This document shows, piece by piece, positions 51,728-60,892 of a DNA stretch of 64,000 nt; the first letter of the stretch is position 1; every line of letters starts with the position of its first letter. Source of the DNA: Halostagnicola kamekurae (GTDB taxonomy: Archaea > Halobacteriota > Halobacteria > Halobacteriales > Natrialbaceae); assembly GCF_900116205.1 (NCBI RefSeq), contig NZ_FOZS01000002.1:62001-126000 (forward strand), written 5' to 3'. Made by a program: the position numbers and the translations under genes. The notes under the pieces were generated by a model, which made no database searches, was not told where the DNA came from, and was given only the letters and a program-made list of their open reading frames with translations.

Positions 51728-54547
51728 ATGCTATCTAAAATAGGTGATATGCTCGGTGGCGGCAACGACGATAGCTCGGGGGGTGGTGACGACCTGATGG
51801 GCGACGATAGCCTCTCGAGCAGTTCGAGCGGTGGGCTCTCCGGCGAATCGAACGGCGGCGGACTGATGCCCGACTCGAATTCCGGTGGCGGAATGGACGG
51901 CGGCGGCATGGGCGGCGGCGATGACTTACTCGACGGTGGCAATTCGATGGGCGGCGACGATATGATGGGCGGAGACGACATGATGGGCGGAGACGACATG
52001 ATGGGCGGCGACGACATGATGGGCGGCGACGATGCGATGGGGGGCGAGATGTCCTTCGACGAGATGGACGACGGCGGCGACGACGGGGCCTCGAGCGAGA
52101 TCGAAGCGCGGGTCGAGGAGATGGAAAACGACGTCGGATCGCTCGCTTCGACGGTCAACACCGTTCAAAGCGAGAACGAGAAGATCAGCGAGTCACTCGA
52201 GGACATCGAAGAGAACATTCGGAAACTGCTAGAAGTCTACGAGATGGTGACACAGGGGGTAAACCCCTTCGTGGAGGACGATTCGCTGAACGATTCGTTC
52301 GACGACGGCGCTCAAGGCGCACAGGGAAGCGGTAATTTCGGTGGCAACAGCCTATTCGACGGCGATGACGAGGAGGAAGCCGATGTCGACGAGGATATCT
52401 CGTCGGCGGACGCAGAGGAATTCCTCGACGAAGACGTGATCGAAGACGACACGGAGGACGACTTCGGTGACGAATTCGCCGATGCAGACGACGACTTCGG
52501 CGACGAAACCGACTCGGACGACGAGGTCGGCGGCGGTGACCTTTCGTTCGACGAACTCAAAGACGAATACGAGTCGGGTTCGGCTGAGTGGGACGAAGAG
52601 AGCGATCAGACAGACGAATTAGACGACGACCTCGCGGGCGCGGACGACAATAGCGATTCGGATCAGGGGGCGACGACCGCGTCCGATGTCTTCGAACCGG
52701 ACGAGTCGACGACCGACCAATCCGTCGACTCGTCGTCCGCTGACGGCCTCGAGAGCGCTTGGAACGACGGCGGTAGACCGTACCTCGAGTCGCTCCCCTC
52801 CGAGTACGACACCGAATTTCTCGTCATGGAGTGGTTGGACTACCTCGTCGAGGAGGTCGGCCTCGACGGCGCCGCGGAGACGGTTCGGTTCTACGGCTCG
52901 ATCCGCTGGGTCGACGACCCCGTCGAGGAGTACTTGCAGACGATGCTCAACGGCTTCGGCGGCGGCCCGGATCTCGAGGATCCACAGCCCAACTCCTCGC
53001 TCGGTATCGACCACCGTCGAAGCCTGTGGTGGATCAGTCAGGCCGCCTCGCCGAAGAAGAAACGACGCACGTTCGGCGAGTGGGTACGCGAGGAAGGTAT
53101 CCCGACGAGTCGACTCGAGACCGAACTTGACGCCGAGGCGATCGAGAAACGAATGGCGGACGCGGAAGCCGACGCCGACGACGAGGCCGACTCGCCTGTC
53201 GCCGAAGCCGAGTCGACGCCCCCGACCGGCGTGGCAGGCTCGAGCGAGGGTGGGGCTTCGAATCAGATGTCGCCGGCGACCGAGGAAGGCGAATCGGACG
53301 GTACCGGAACGGAACTGACGTTCGTGAGTTACGTCGGCGTCGGTGGCGAGGACGGGTCGTTCGATCCATCCTCGAACGGCCTGATCGTCGACGCTGAACC
53401 AGACCGATCCTCGGCCGACGACGAACCCGACTCGCGCGGTGAGCAGACCAGTTCGGCCGATGGAGCGACTCAATCCGATGCGGACCGTTCGGACGATGAT
53501 TTCACACTCGAGCGCGAGGATGCGACCGACGACGTCGAACCGATCGCGGGGCAGTCCGAGGGTCTCGAGCACACCACGGACTCGGAGACCGACGACTCCC
53601 TCGAGTCGGCCGAGACGGACGAACGGGCGGTCGCCGCGGCCGCAGTTACTGCCGAGACGACGGCGGCCGACGCCGCCGAATCGGCGACCGCCGAACCAAC
53701 GGTCGCCGGCGCGGACCCGGCCGCCGAATTCGACGGCGAGGCTTCAACTGCCGAACTCGAGCGAGAGGAGCGCAGCGACGAGACGCTGGCCGACGACGGT
53801 CGGGCGGCGGACGCGCTGGAAGCGGATGCGGCAAGCGGGGAACCGACCGACTCGGGCTCGATTGGTGCAGAGCCGGTCGACCCGGAACCGATCGACGCTG
53901 CCCGCCCGAACGAATCCGAGTCCGAGGACGAGCAAGCGTCCGGGGATTTCGCTTGGGAAACCCCCGAACCAACCCCGCAGGACGCTCCGGCCGACAACCT
54001 CGAACCCAGATCACAGGACGATTCGGCCGACGACTCCGAGTCGACCCAGCAGGGCGTCGATTGGGTTTCGGCCGAGACGGACTCGGCGTCGACCGACGGC
54101 GAGGACGGAGACGAGTCGATAGGTGGTGAGGACGTGCCAGAACGTGACGATACCGACGAAGACATAGACTGGCTCGTCGAGTCGGACGACGACGGAGACG
54201 ACGATCCGGACGACCTGTGGGGCGGGTCGGCCGACGATTCGACCGGCGACGATGCGATATGGAACGATGGAGGCGACGATTCCGGACAGGACGACGGGTT
54301 CTGGGCTCCATCGAACGAATCGGGAAACGGCCCTGAGGCGTCCGAATCGGAGAGCGAGCCGCACGCTGGAAACGCGTCGGACGCTACGCCACAGGGCGTC
54401 GACACCGACGGCGGACAGGCGATGTGGGACGACGCGGCTGACTCCTCGAGTAGCGCCCACGGCTCCTGGGAGACCCACCGCGACGTGATGCTCGAGGAGC
54501 GCGACGGCGTCGTCGTCGACGAGGAGACGGAGGGTGAAGACGAATGA
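51728..54547 (+). CDS. arlCE: Archaellum switch/ring protein ArlCE, with long acidic extension
   Basis: A 939-residue fusion that combines ArlC-like and ArlE-like parts, the archaellum ring that contacts CheF. Order: MLSKIGDMLGGG start, a Gly/Asp/Met tandem repeat (GGDDMM, about residues 75-106, from a 15-bp DNA repeat), coiled coil (122-175, ENDVGSLASTVNTVQSEN), acidic linker, FlaD/E domain (about 348-412, TEFLVMEWLDYLVEEVGLDG, YLQTMLNGFGG), then an Asp/Ser/Thr/Glu-rich extension of over 450 residues to the end. Typical ArlCE is about half this length. ATG 51728 is chosen over an upstream TTG. It overlaps arlH by ATGA. Confidence 0.82.
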   Translation: MLSKIGDMLGGGNDDSSGGGDDLMGDDSLSSSSSGGLSGESNGGGLMPDSNSGGGMDGGGMGGGDDLLDGGNSMGGDDMMGGDDMMGGDDMMGGDDMMGGDDAMGGEMSFDEMDDGGDDGASSEIEARVEEMENDVGSLASTVNTVQSENEKISESLEDIEENIRKLLEVYEMVTQGVNPFVEDDSLNDSFDDGAQGAQGSGNFGGNSLFDGDDEEEADVDEDISSADAEEFLDEDVIEDDTEDDFGDEFADADDDFGDETDSDDEVGGGDLSFDELKDEYESGSAEWDEESDQTDELDDDLAGADDNSDSDQGATTASDVFEPDESTTDQSVDSSSADGLESAWNDGGRPYLESLPSEYDTEFLVMEWLDYLVEEVGLDGAAETVRFYGSIRWVDDPVEEYLQTMLNGFGGGPDLEDPQPNSSLGIDHRRSLWWISQAASPKKKRRTFGEWVREEGIPTSRLETELDAEAIEKRMADAEADADDEADSPVAEAESTPPTGVAGSSEGGASNQMSPATEEGESDGTGTELTFVSYVGVGGEDGSFDPSSNGLIVDAEPDRSSADDEPDSRGEQTSSADGATQSDADRSDDDFTLEREDATDDVEPIAGQSEGLEHTTDSETDDSLESAETDERAVAAAAVTAETTAADAAESATAEPTVAGADPAAEFDGEASTAELEREERSDETLADDGRAADALEADAASGEPTDSGSIGAEPVDPEPIDAARPNESESEDEQASGDFAWETPEPTPQDAPADNLEPRSQDDSADDSESTQQGVDWVSAETDSASTDGEDGDESIGGEDVPERDDTDEDIDWLVESDDDGDDDPDDLWGGSADDSTGDDAIWNDGGDDSGQDDGFWAPSNESGNGPEASESESEPHAGNASDATPQGVDTDGGQAMWDDAADSSSSAHGSWETHRDVMLEERDGVVVDEETEGEDE

Positions 54548-55302
54548 GTCAAATGAATAATATATTTTCGATCGGCCTCGACGACCGGGACCGGTTGAAC
54601 AAGGAACTCGGTGGCGGCATTCCGACCGGGAGCATCGTGCTCATGGAGGGCGACTACGGTGCCGGCAAGAGCGCGATCTCCCAGCGGTTCGCCTACGGCC
54701 TCTGTGAGACCGGCAAGTCGGTCTCCTTTCTCTCGACGGAACTCGAGGTGCAGGGCTTTGTCAAGCAGATGCACTCGCTGAACTACAACGTCGAGGAACA
54801 CCTCTTGTTCGAGAACATGCTGTTTCTCCACGGCGACTTAGACAGCGGGAGCGTGTTGTCTGCGAGCGACGACGAGCAGAACCGACAGGATCTGCTGACG
54901 GATCTGATGGACGAGGAGACGATCTGGACGGCCGACGTCGTGATCATCGACACGTTCGACGCGATCTTGCGGAACGATCCGAAGTTCGAAGCGCTCGTCA
55001 GACAGAACGAGGAACGCCAGGCCGCACTCGAGATCATCTCCTTTCTCCGAGACATCATCTCGCAGGGGAAAGTCGTCGTGCTGACCGTCGACCCCTCGAC
55101 CGTCGGTGAGGAGGCGATCGGTCCCTTCCGGTCTATCGCCGACGTCTTCATCGAACTCGAGATGATCGAGGTGGGCAACGATATCCGTCGACAGTTGTTC
55201 ATCAAGCGCTTTGCGGGGATGGGCGAACAGGTCGGTGATCGGATCGGGTACTCGGTTCGGTCCGGCACGGGAATCGTGATCGAAAACCGGAGCGTCGCCT
55301 AA
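54544..55302 (+). CDS. arlH: Archaellum motor regulatory ATPase-like protein ArlH
   Basis: A 252-residue RecA/KaiC-like ArlH (FlaH). Walker A is GDYGAGKS at 36-43 and Walker B is VVIIDTFDA near 138-147. ArlH binds ATP, forms a ring on ArlI and helps switch between filament assembly and rotation. All key motifs are present. Its ATG overlaps the arlCE stop (ATGA), and arlI begins 9 bases after its stop. Length is standard. Confidence 0.94.
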   Translation: MSQMNNIFSIGLDDRDRLNKELGGGIPTGSIVLMEGDYGAGKSAISQRFAYGLCETGKSVSFLSTELEVQGFVKQMHSLNYNVEEHLLFENMLFLHGDLDSGSVLSASDDEQNRQDLLTDLMDEETIWTADVVIIDTFDAILRNDPKFEALVRQNEERQAALEIISFLRDIISQGKVVVLTVDPSTVGEEAIGPFRSIADVFIELEMIEVGNDIRRQLFIKRFAGMGEQVGDRIGYSVRSGTGIVIENRSVA

Positions 55303-55310
55303 CTCCCGCA

Positions 55311-56984
55311 ATGACAGAGCTGGGAACACCGAAGCCGTCGGACGAGTTACGAGAACTCGCCGCCCGGCGGCCACACCTCCGAAATCACCTGAAGAAGTTC
55401 CGCCAGATCACTGGCGAGTTTCCGATTCTGATCGACGAGCCCTCTGCCGAGTACGAGACGGATCACCCGAACGTGTTGTACCCTGTCGGCGGTCCAATTT
55501 TCAGCCACATTTACGGCGATGTTGGGGCGAAGATGCAGTATTTCACCGTCGAACCGACGCTTTCGGAAGAAGAGCAGGAGGTCTTCCAGACGGTCAAAGA
55601 CTCGCTGTTGCGCCGGAGTACGAGCAAGTCAGCGCCAGAAAACGACGCCGAGTACGACGACCAAATCGAGGAGTTGCTTCAGGAATCGACCCACATCAAG
55701 GGCGACGAACTGAACAACATCATCGATCGGTTGAAAGTCCGGTTCCACCCGGGGATACAGGAGATACCTCAGGAAACCTACGAGAACATTCGCTACCGAT
55801 TGAACCGTGATATCGTCGGCCTCGGTCCGCTCGAGCCGGTCATGCGCGACCCGGCCAACGAGGACATTCACGTGATCGGCCCCAACGAGTGTTACGTCGA
55901 TCACGGCACCTACGGCATGGTCGAGACGACCGTCGACTTCGGCACGCAGGAGGAGTTCGATAGCTGGCTGAGCAACATGGGCGAGCGGATCGGGAACCCG
56001 ATGACCGACGCGGAACCGATCATCGACTCGACGCTGCCGGACGGCTCGCGTCTGAACGTGATTTACAGCGACGACGTGAGCGTGAAGGGACCGAGTCTCA
56101 CCATCCGTCAGGGCGACGAGGTGCCCCTGTCGGTCACCCAGATTACGAACTGGGGGACCCTGTCGCCCGAACTCGCGGCGTACCTGTGGCTCTGTCTCGA
56201 GAACGAGCGGACGGTGTTCGTCGTCGGCGAGACGGCGTCGGGGAAGACGACGACGCTGAACTCGATCATGTCGTTCATCCCGCGGGACTCGAAGATTTAC
56301 ACCGCGGAGGACACGGCCGAGGTGTTGCCGCCCCACGACACCTGGCAGCAGCTATTGACTCGAGAGAGCCGCAGCGAGGACAGCGCCGACGTCGACATGT
56401 TCAACCTGGTCGAGGCGGCGCTGCGGTCTCGTCCGGAATACATCGTCGTGGGTGAGGTCCGCGGTGAGGAGGGACGGATGGCGTTCCAGGCGGCCCAGAC
56501 CGGCCACCCTGTTATGCTCACCTTCCACGCGAGCGACATCGTCTCGATGATCCAGCGCTTTACTGGGGACCCGATCAACGTTCCCGAGACGTTCATGGAC
56601 AACGCCGACGTGGCGCTGTTCCAGAACCGGGTGAAACAGGGCGACGACGTCCTGCGACGGGTCACGAGCGTTCAAGAGATCGAGGGCTACTCCGATCAGA
56701 TGGACGGCGTCGTCACTCGGCAGGTGTTCTACTGGGATCCCGTCGAGGACGAGATCATCTTCCAGGGGATGAACAACTCCTACGTGCTCGAAGAACAGAT
56801 CGCGACGCTGCTCGGGTACGCGGACACGCGAGACATCTACGACGACCTGCAGTTCCGCTCTGACATCATCGAGCGGATGATCCAGGAGAACATCCTCGAG
56901 TACCACGAGGTCAACTCGACGATCGACCAGTTCCAGCGCGACGGCGTCGAAGGGCTTCCCTTCCACATTACGCGGCCGGACTGA
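55311..56984 (+). CDS. arlI: Archaellum motor ATPase ArlI
   Basis: A 557-residue VirB11/GspE-type ATPase that powers archaellum assembly and rotation. The N-terminal domain (1-250) ends before Walker A GETASGKTTT at 306-315; the Asp box DTAEVLPPHDTWQQLL, Walker B YIVVGEVRGEE and His box LTFHAS follow. It acts on the inner face of the membrane with ArlJ. The first 20 residues contain an extra acidic/charged start. It is downstream of arlH by 8 bases. Its usual neighbour arlJ lies elsewhere in this window (48330). Confidence 0.95.
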   Translation: MTELGTPKPSDELRELAARRPHLRNHLKKFRQITGEFPILIDEPSAEYETDHPNVLYPVGGPIFSHIYGDVGAKMQYFTVEPTLSEEEQEVFQTVKDSLLRRSTSKSAPENDAEYDDQIEELLQESTHIKGDELNNIIDRLKVRFHPGIQEIPQETYENIRYRLNRDIVGLGPLEPVMRDPANEDIHVIGPNECYVDHGTYGMVETTVDFGTQEEFDSWLSNMGERIGNPMTDAEPIIDSTLPDGSRLNVIYSDDVSVKGPSLTIRQGDEVPLSVTQITNWGTLSPELAAYLWLCLENERTVFVVGETASGKTTTLNSIMSFIPRDSKIYTAEDTAEVLPPHDTWQQLLTRESRSEDSADVDMFNLVEAALRSRPEYIVVGEVRGEEGRMAFQAAQTGHPVMLTFHASDIVSMIQRFTGDPINVPETFMDNADVALFQNRVKQGDDVLRRVTSVQEIEGYSDQMDGVVTRQVFYWDPVEDEIIFQGMNNSYVLEEQIATLLGYADTRDIYDDLQFRSDIIERMIQENILEYHEVNSTIDQFQRDGVEGLPFHITRPD

Positions 56985-57109
56985 ACAGGCAGATAAATGC
57001 CCGTCGCTTCGTCGCGAGCCGTTCGTCCCAGCCGTTCTCTCGCCCGCTCGCTGAACGGGCGAGCGAAACGGCCAATCTTATTAAGTAAACTGAGTGTGTC
57101 GAACCGCTT

Positions 57110-57466
57110 ATGGACGTACTAATCACGGACGATTCCGGATTTATGCGGGATCTGCTTCGAGAAATTCTCGAGGAAGAACACAACATCGTTGGGGAGGCCG
57201 AAAACGGCGTCGAGGCGGTCGAGTTGTACCAACAGGAGCAACCTGACATCGCCTTCATGGACATCGTCATGCCGATCAAAGACGGGATCGAGGCGACCGA
57301 CGAGATCACCGACCTCGATCCGGACGCGACGGTCGTGATGTGTACGAGCGTCGAGCAGGCCGAGCAGATGAAAGACTCGATCAAGGCCGGGGCGGACGGC
57401 TACATCACGAAGCCGTTCCAGAAAGAGAGCGTACTCGAGGAAGTAAACAGCATCACGGCCGGGTAA
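57110..57466 (+). CDS. cheY: Chemotaxis response regulator CheY
   Basis: A 118-residue stand-alone receiver domain. Phospho-acceptor Asp51 (FMDIVMP), acidic pair Asp7-Asp8, Thr79 (VVMCTS) and Lys101 (YITKPF) are all in place. In archaea phospho-CheY binds CheF, which then acts on the archaellum ring. It starts 125 bases after arlI and seven bases before cheC, so cheY and cheC are co-transcribed. Confidence 0.93.
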   Translation: MDVLITDDSGFMRDLLREILEEEHNIVGEAENGVEAVELYQQEQPDIAFMDIVMPIKDGIEATDEITDLDPDATVVMCTSVEQAEQMKDSIKAGADGYITKPFQKESVLEEVNSITAG

Positions 57467-57472
57467 TCTCCC

Positions 57473-58681
57473 ATGGAAATCGATATTCGAGCGCTGGAGA
57501 CGTACAACAAACTCGCTCACGACGGCGCGCAGTCGGCCGTCAAGTCACTGTCGCAACTGACGGGCATTAGCACCCGCGTCGAGGTGACCGACGTTTCGCT
57601 GATGTCGCCGTCCGATCTGCAGTACGAGTTCATCGGCAACGAGTACGCGGGCGTCAGCATCGACCTGTCGGGCGAGATCCGCGGAGAGACGGTCCTCGCG
57701 TTCGACGAACAGGCCCGAACCGCGGTGACGGACGTGCTCGTCCCGGCCGACGACCCCGAGATGAAAAAGAGCAGCATCAAGGAGGTCGGCAACATCATGA
57801 CCAGCGGTTTCATCGACGGCTGGGCCAACCACCTCAACACGAAGATCAAGAGTTCGCCGCCGACCTACATCGAAGGAACCGGGACGGAAGTCCTCCCGCG
57901 TTCGGCGACGGAGGGCGACAGTCACTTGCTCGTCTTCCGCAGCCGCGTCGAGGCCTCCCGCGGCGGCGTCAACGAACCCGTCGACTTTCGCATCCTGCTC
58001 GTTCCCGACCAGACCTCCCTCGAGACCGCCCTCGAGCCCCAGGCCGACACGAGCATCTCCTTCGAGAAACTCGAGGTATTCAACGAGATGACCAAAGAGG
58101 GCGCGGAGAAATCCGCGGCTAACATCACCTCGATGACGGGCATCGAGACGAGCGTCAACATCAGCCGGCTGAGTCTCGTTCCGCTCGAGGACATTCCGGC
58201 GGAGGTCGGCACCAAACGCTACGTCGGGACCGTCATGGAGTTCGAGGGGAAACTCGGGGGGTATCTGGTGATCCTCTTCGACCAGCCCTCAGGTCGGGCG
58301 GTCGTCGACTCGCTCGTGCCGATGGAGACCGAAGGCGAGTGGGGCGAGATGGAACAGGGGGCCCTGCAGGAACTTGGCAACATCATGACCAGCGGCTTCA
58401 TCGACGGCTGGGCGAACGTGTTGAACGCGGAGATCAAACACTCGCCGCCGAAGTTCGTCGCCGACATCGGCTCGTCGATCATGAGCCCGATCATCGCCCA
58501 GATCGCCCAGACCGACGACCACGCGTTCTTGCTCGACTCGAGCATCGAAACGGACAGCGACCGGGTGTTCACCTGCCAGATGCTCGCCCTGCCACGTCGG
58601 GACGAACTCGAGGAAGCGCTCGACGAAATCCTCGTCGAGAACTCCGGGAACACGGAAGCCGATCCGAACGATCTGTTCTAG
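57473..58681 (+). CDS. cheC: CheC phosphatase with two CheC domains
   Basis: A 402-residue protein with two CheC domains in tandem. The first has EVGNIMTSGFIDGWANHLN (active-site Glu104/Asn107), the second ELGNIMTSGFIDGWANVLN near 302-320, both with the E-x-x-N pair needed to dephosphorylate CheY. Most CheC proteins are single-domain and about 200 residues, so this is a duplication, as in some haloarchaea. It follows cheY by six bases. The stop is followed by a convergent gap carrying the 35-bp repeat. Confidence 0.9.
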   Translation: MEIDIRALETYNKLAHDGAQSAVKSLSQLTGISTRVEVTDVSLMSPSDLQYEFIGNEYAGVSIDLSGEIRGETVLAFDEQARTAVTDVLVPADDPEMKKSSIKEVGNIMTSGFIDGWANHLNTKIKSSPPTYIEGTGTEVLPRSATEGDSHLLVFRSRVEASRGGVNEPVDFRILLVPDQTSLETALEPQADTSISFEKLEVFNEMTKEGAEKSAANITSMTGIETSVNISRLSLVPLEDIPAEVGTKRYVGTVMEFEGKLGGYLVILFDQPSGRAVVDSLVPMETEGEWGEMEQGALQELGNIMTSGFIDGWANVLNAEIKHSPPKFVADIGSSIMSPIIAQIAQTDDHAFLLDSSIETDSDRVFTCQMLALPRRDELEEALDEILVENSGNTEADPNDLF

Positions 58682-58770
58682 GCGATATCGCCGTTTTCGA
58701 ACGTACCGCTCGTCGCTCCATCGGTGCGAACCGATTCCTTCTTTGACTCGAGTCTGTCTCCCACTCGAGT

Positions 58771-58805
58771 CCGGTTCTACAGACGGAACAGGCCGAGGCG
58801 GTCCA
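58771..58805. repeat. 35-bp dispersed repeat, copy 2
   Basis: Copy of 13,514-13,548 (32/35 identical). It is again in a gap between two convergent genes (cheC and the BofA-like gene). On the minus strand it reads ATG GAC CGC CTC GGC CTG TTC CGT CTG TAG, i.e. MDRLGLFRL followed by stop. Confidence 0.85.
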
Positions 58806-58829
58806 TCCTTCGGAAGGGGTTGCCTCGCT

Positions 58830-59084
58830 TTAAACGAACGCGATCTCGAGGACCGACAGGAGGATAACCAGTATCGAACCGGGAAGCCCGCCGAGGGCCA
58901 CGACCAACAGCGCGATGGGTGTGATAGCCACCGAAATGTCGAACACGGCCTGGGCGAGAAAGAGGGCGATCAGGCCGACGATCGCGTTGACGATAAACGG
59001 CCGCACGGCTTGGATGACACGCGACGCGCCGACGATGGCTGCGAGTACCAGCGCCAGAAGGAGTATCTCGAGTCCGGTTACCAT
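58830..59084 (-). CDS. BofA-family small membrane protein
   Basis: An 84-residue protein with three predicted helices (about 2-22, 28-47 and 52-82), including VRPFIVNAIVGLIALFLAQAV, the pattern of the BofA (pro-sigma-K processing inhibitor) family, which is widespread in haloarchaea though its role there is unknown. ATG 59084. It lies between the 35-bp repeat and the tRNA gene. Confidence 0.75.
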   Translation of the reverse strand: MVTGLEILLLALVLAAIVGASRVIQAVRPFIVNAIVGLIALFLAQAVFDISVAITPIALLVVALGGLPGSILVILLSVLEIAFV

Positions 59085-59167
59085 GAGTGGTATTTCGTGA
59101 CGAGGTGGGAAAATCGTTCGCTCGCGGAACGAAACCCTTTAACCCGTTTACCCGAAACAGTGAGTAC

Positions 59168-59240
59168 GGGATCGTGGGTTAGCTTGGTATACTTCGGGCC
59201 TTGGGTGCCCGTGACCCCGGTTCAAATCCGGGCGATCCCA
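59168..59240 (+). tRNA. tRNA-Pro (anticodon TGG)
   Basis: The sequence folds as a tRNA: acceptor stem GGGATCG (59168-59174) pairs with CGATCCC (59233-59239), with discriminator A at 59240. The D arm is present, the anticodon stem CGGGC/GCCCG encloses loop CTTGGGT with anticodon TGG, and the T arm is CCCGGTTCAAATCCGGG. It reads CCA (and other CCN by wobble) codons. No intron is seen. CTTTAACCCG upstream resembles its promoter. The sequence to its right looks like a foreign insertion. Confidence 0.96.
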
Positions 59241-59315
59241 TCCTCTTATACGGGTTTTCGCTAAAACAGTTAGCACTGCAACAGGATTTCGGCTACCTGT
59301 TACGGGGTGGTCGCA

Positions 59316-59405
59316 GTGAGTCTCACCGTCAAACTGGACCCGCCAGTTTGCGAGTTCTGCGGGTGCTACATTCAGGATATCTCAGTCTTGACCTGCACTC
59401 GATGA
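59316..59405 (+). CDS. Candidate 29-residue Cys-rich small protein
   Basis: From a GTG at 59316 a short frame encodes SLTVKLDPPVCEFCGCYIQD and more, with Cys residues in CX2CXC plus a final Cys, suggesting a tiny zinc-binding protein. It ends just before a GGGAGGTG ribosome-binding site that serves the next frame (GTG 59421), so the two are arranged as an operon. Coding status is uncertain. Such short proteins precede primase genes in some haloarchaeal plasmids. Confidence 0.42.
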   Translation: MSLTVKLDPPVCEFCGCYIQDISVLTCTR

Positions 59406-59420
59406 CGGGAGGTGTTCGCC

Positions 59421-60035
59421 GTGACCTCTGCCGAATGCTTCCAGTGTGGTGGGCCGGCAGGTCACAAATTCGGGAACAACTACCTCTGTGAGAGCTGTAT
59501 TCCCTCTTCGGACGCCGAATCGTCCAACTCAGAGGCAGAGGAAGCCACCGAATCCAGTGAGTCCGATACAAGTAGCACGTTCGGGGCTCCAACGACCGTA
59601 TTCCCTGAACAACTGAAGGATGTCGATCAGTGGGTATGCTGGAAGTACATCGACGATACGAAGAAGGCGTTTGCGCCATGGTCTGACCGGAATCACACAG
59701 ATATCGATCTGGAGGCAGACGCCCGTTATTCGTGGTCACTCCCTGCCAATTGGACCTCGTTCACCAAAGCAAAGGAATGGGCCAGTATGGTCCCTGATAT
59801 TGACGGTGTTGGCTTCGTCCTTCAGAAAACATCTGAGCCCTACACCGAAGGGGACGCTGATCCGTTTGCGTTCATCGAAATACACATTGTTGAAGAGCCA
59901 TTTGAAAAGGTTATCAACCGCCACTGTGAGCAGTGTACCAATCAAAACTTCCAGTTTGACAACCAAAATGATGAGCGAAAACTCGTCCTGTTCACGCGGT
60001 GGTTTGGAAAAAGAGCAACAGTTCCATTGACGACC
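59421..60035 (+). pseudogene. Truncated plasmid/provirus primase-like protein
   Basis: A GTG start with GGGAGGTG seven bases before it opens a protein with a zinc ribbon (CFQC at 6-9, CESC at 23-26), an acidic Ser-rich linker and then PEQLKDVDQWVCWKYIDD...KKAFAPWSDRN, DIDGVGFVLQKTSEPYTEGDADPFAFIEI, the N-terminal part of the haloarchaeal primase/polymerase family typical of plasmids and proviruses. After about residue 155 the sequence loses this character, and the catalytic core is missing. It is best read as a broken replication gene. Confidence 0.6.
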
Positions 60036-60096
60036 AGATGGGGATCTCAATTGAGATCATTGCCTCACCTAGGTAGGCATGGCACTTCCGATTTCG

Positions 60097-60759
60097 TCAC
60101 TCAGACGTTTGGAGCCTTATGTTGTCGTACATGTGTTTCACGCCCGTTTCCCAGACAATGTTCATCCCGACTGCGACGGTCGCGGCCCCGTCAATGTCGC
60201 TCACATCGTAGCGAAACGTCTTCCAGCCGGAATGGGCCTCGACATCGTTGCTCCGGTCGAAATCCGTTTCGACGAGTTCATCCGACTCCTTCGATCCGGC
60301 GTAGAACGCGACCTGCGTGAGGATGTTGAACGACTTCTGTTCGTTGTACACGTCGAAGAGCACTGAATCAGCGTCCGAGAGATCGACTGTCTGGGCGACC
60401 CAGATCGTCCCGTCGTCGGCGCTCCCGTCGAGGTAGAACTCGACTGAGGCGCACCCGTCGGAGGCTTTCCGAGTGACCGTCTTCACGCTGTGGTCGATCT
60501 TATCAGACGAGTCACCCGGCTCCTCGGGGAGATCCTTACCGATCATCCAGCTGTCGAGGCCGCACTCGAACGAACCGTTCTGCACGGTCGTCGGCACCGT
60601 GGGATCTAGATCTGGATTGCCGTCCCTCGGGTCCTGATTCGGACCGGAGTGGAGTTCCTTATTTTCATCTGATGATTTACTTTGCGACACGCCCATGTGA
60701 CCGGCGAGAGCCACACCGAGAGCGGCTGTGCCAGCGTTCAGGATTTTTCTACGTCGCAT
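60097..60759 (-). CDS. Secreted protein with a carbohydrate-binding-like beta domain
   Basis: A 220-residue protein with an N-terminal Tat-like signal (MRRRKILNAGTAALGVALAG; one RRR run, not a classical lipobox) and, after an acidic linker, a jelly-roll-like domain (about 60-215: VQNGSFECGLDSWMIG, SVEFYLDGSADDGTIWVAQTV, VLFDVYNEQKSFNILTQV), similar in style to carbohydrate-binding modules. The two Cys could form a disulfide. It is antisense to the end of the broken primase frame and lies in the foreign segment. Ligand unknown. Confidence 0.6.
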   Translation of the reverse strand: MRRRKILNAGTAALGVALAGHMGVSQSKSSDENKELHSGPNQDPRDGNPDLDPTVPTTVQNGSFECGLDSWMIGKDLPEEPGDSSDKIDHSVKTVTRKASDGCASVEFYLDGSADDGTIWVAQTVDLSDADSVLFDVYNEQKSFNILTQVAFYAGSKESDELVETDFDRSNDVEAHSGWKTFRYDVSDIDGAATVAVGMNIVWETGVKHMYDNIRLQTSE

Positions 60760-60892
60760 CAATCATGCCTTTTGATGACTGGGATAAGGTATCTTGTGTA
60801 AGCTAAAACAATCCTTTGAGTTAACCTCCAAACGGTCGAACACACAGCGATTATTTAGCAACTCAAACTGAGCCACAGAGGGGCAAGCTCAA

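Noticed and set aside
53470-54831. 453-codon minus-strand Ser-rich frame
   Set aside because: Antisense to the acidic tail of arlCE; its Ser runs are the reverse of Asp/Glu codons.
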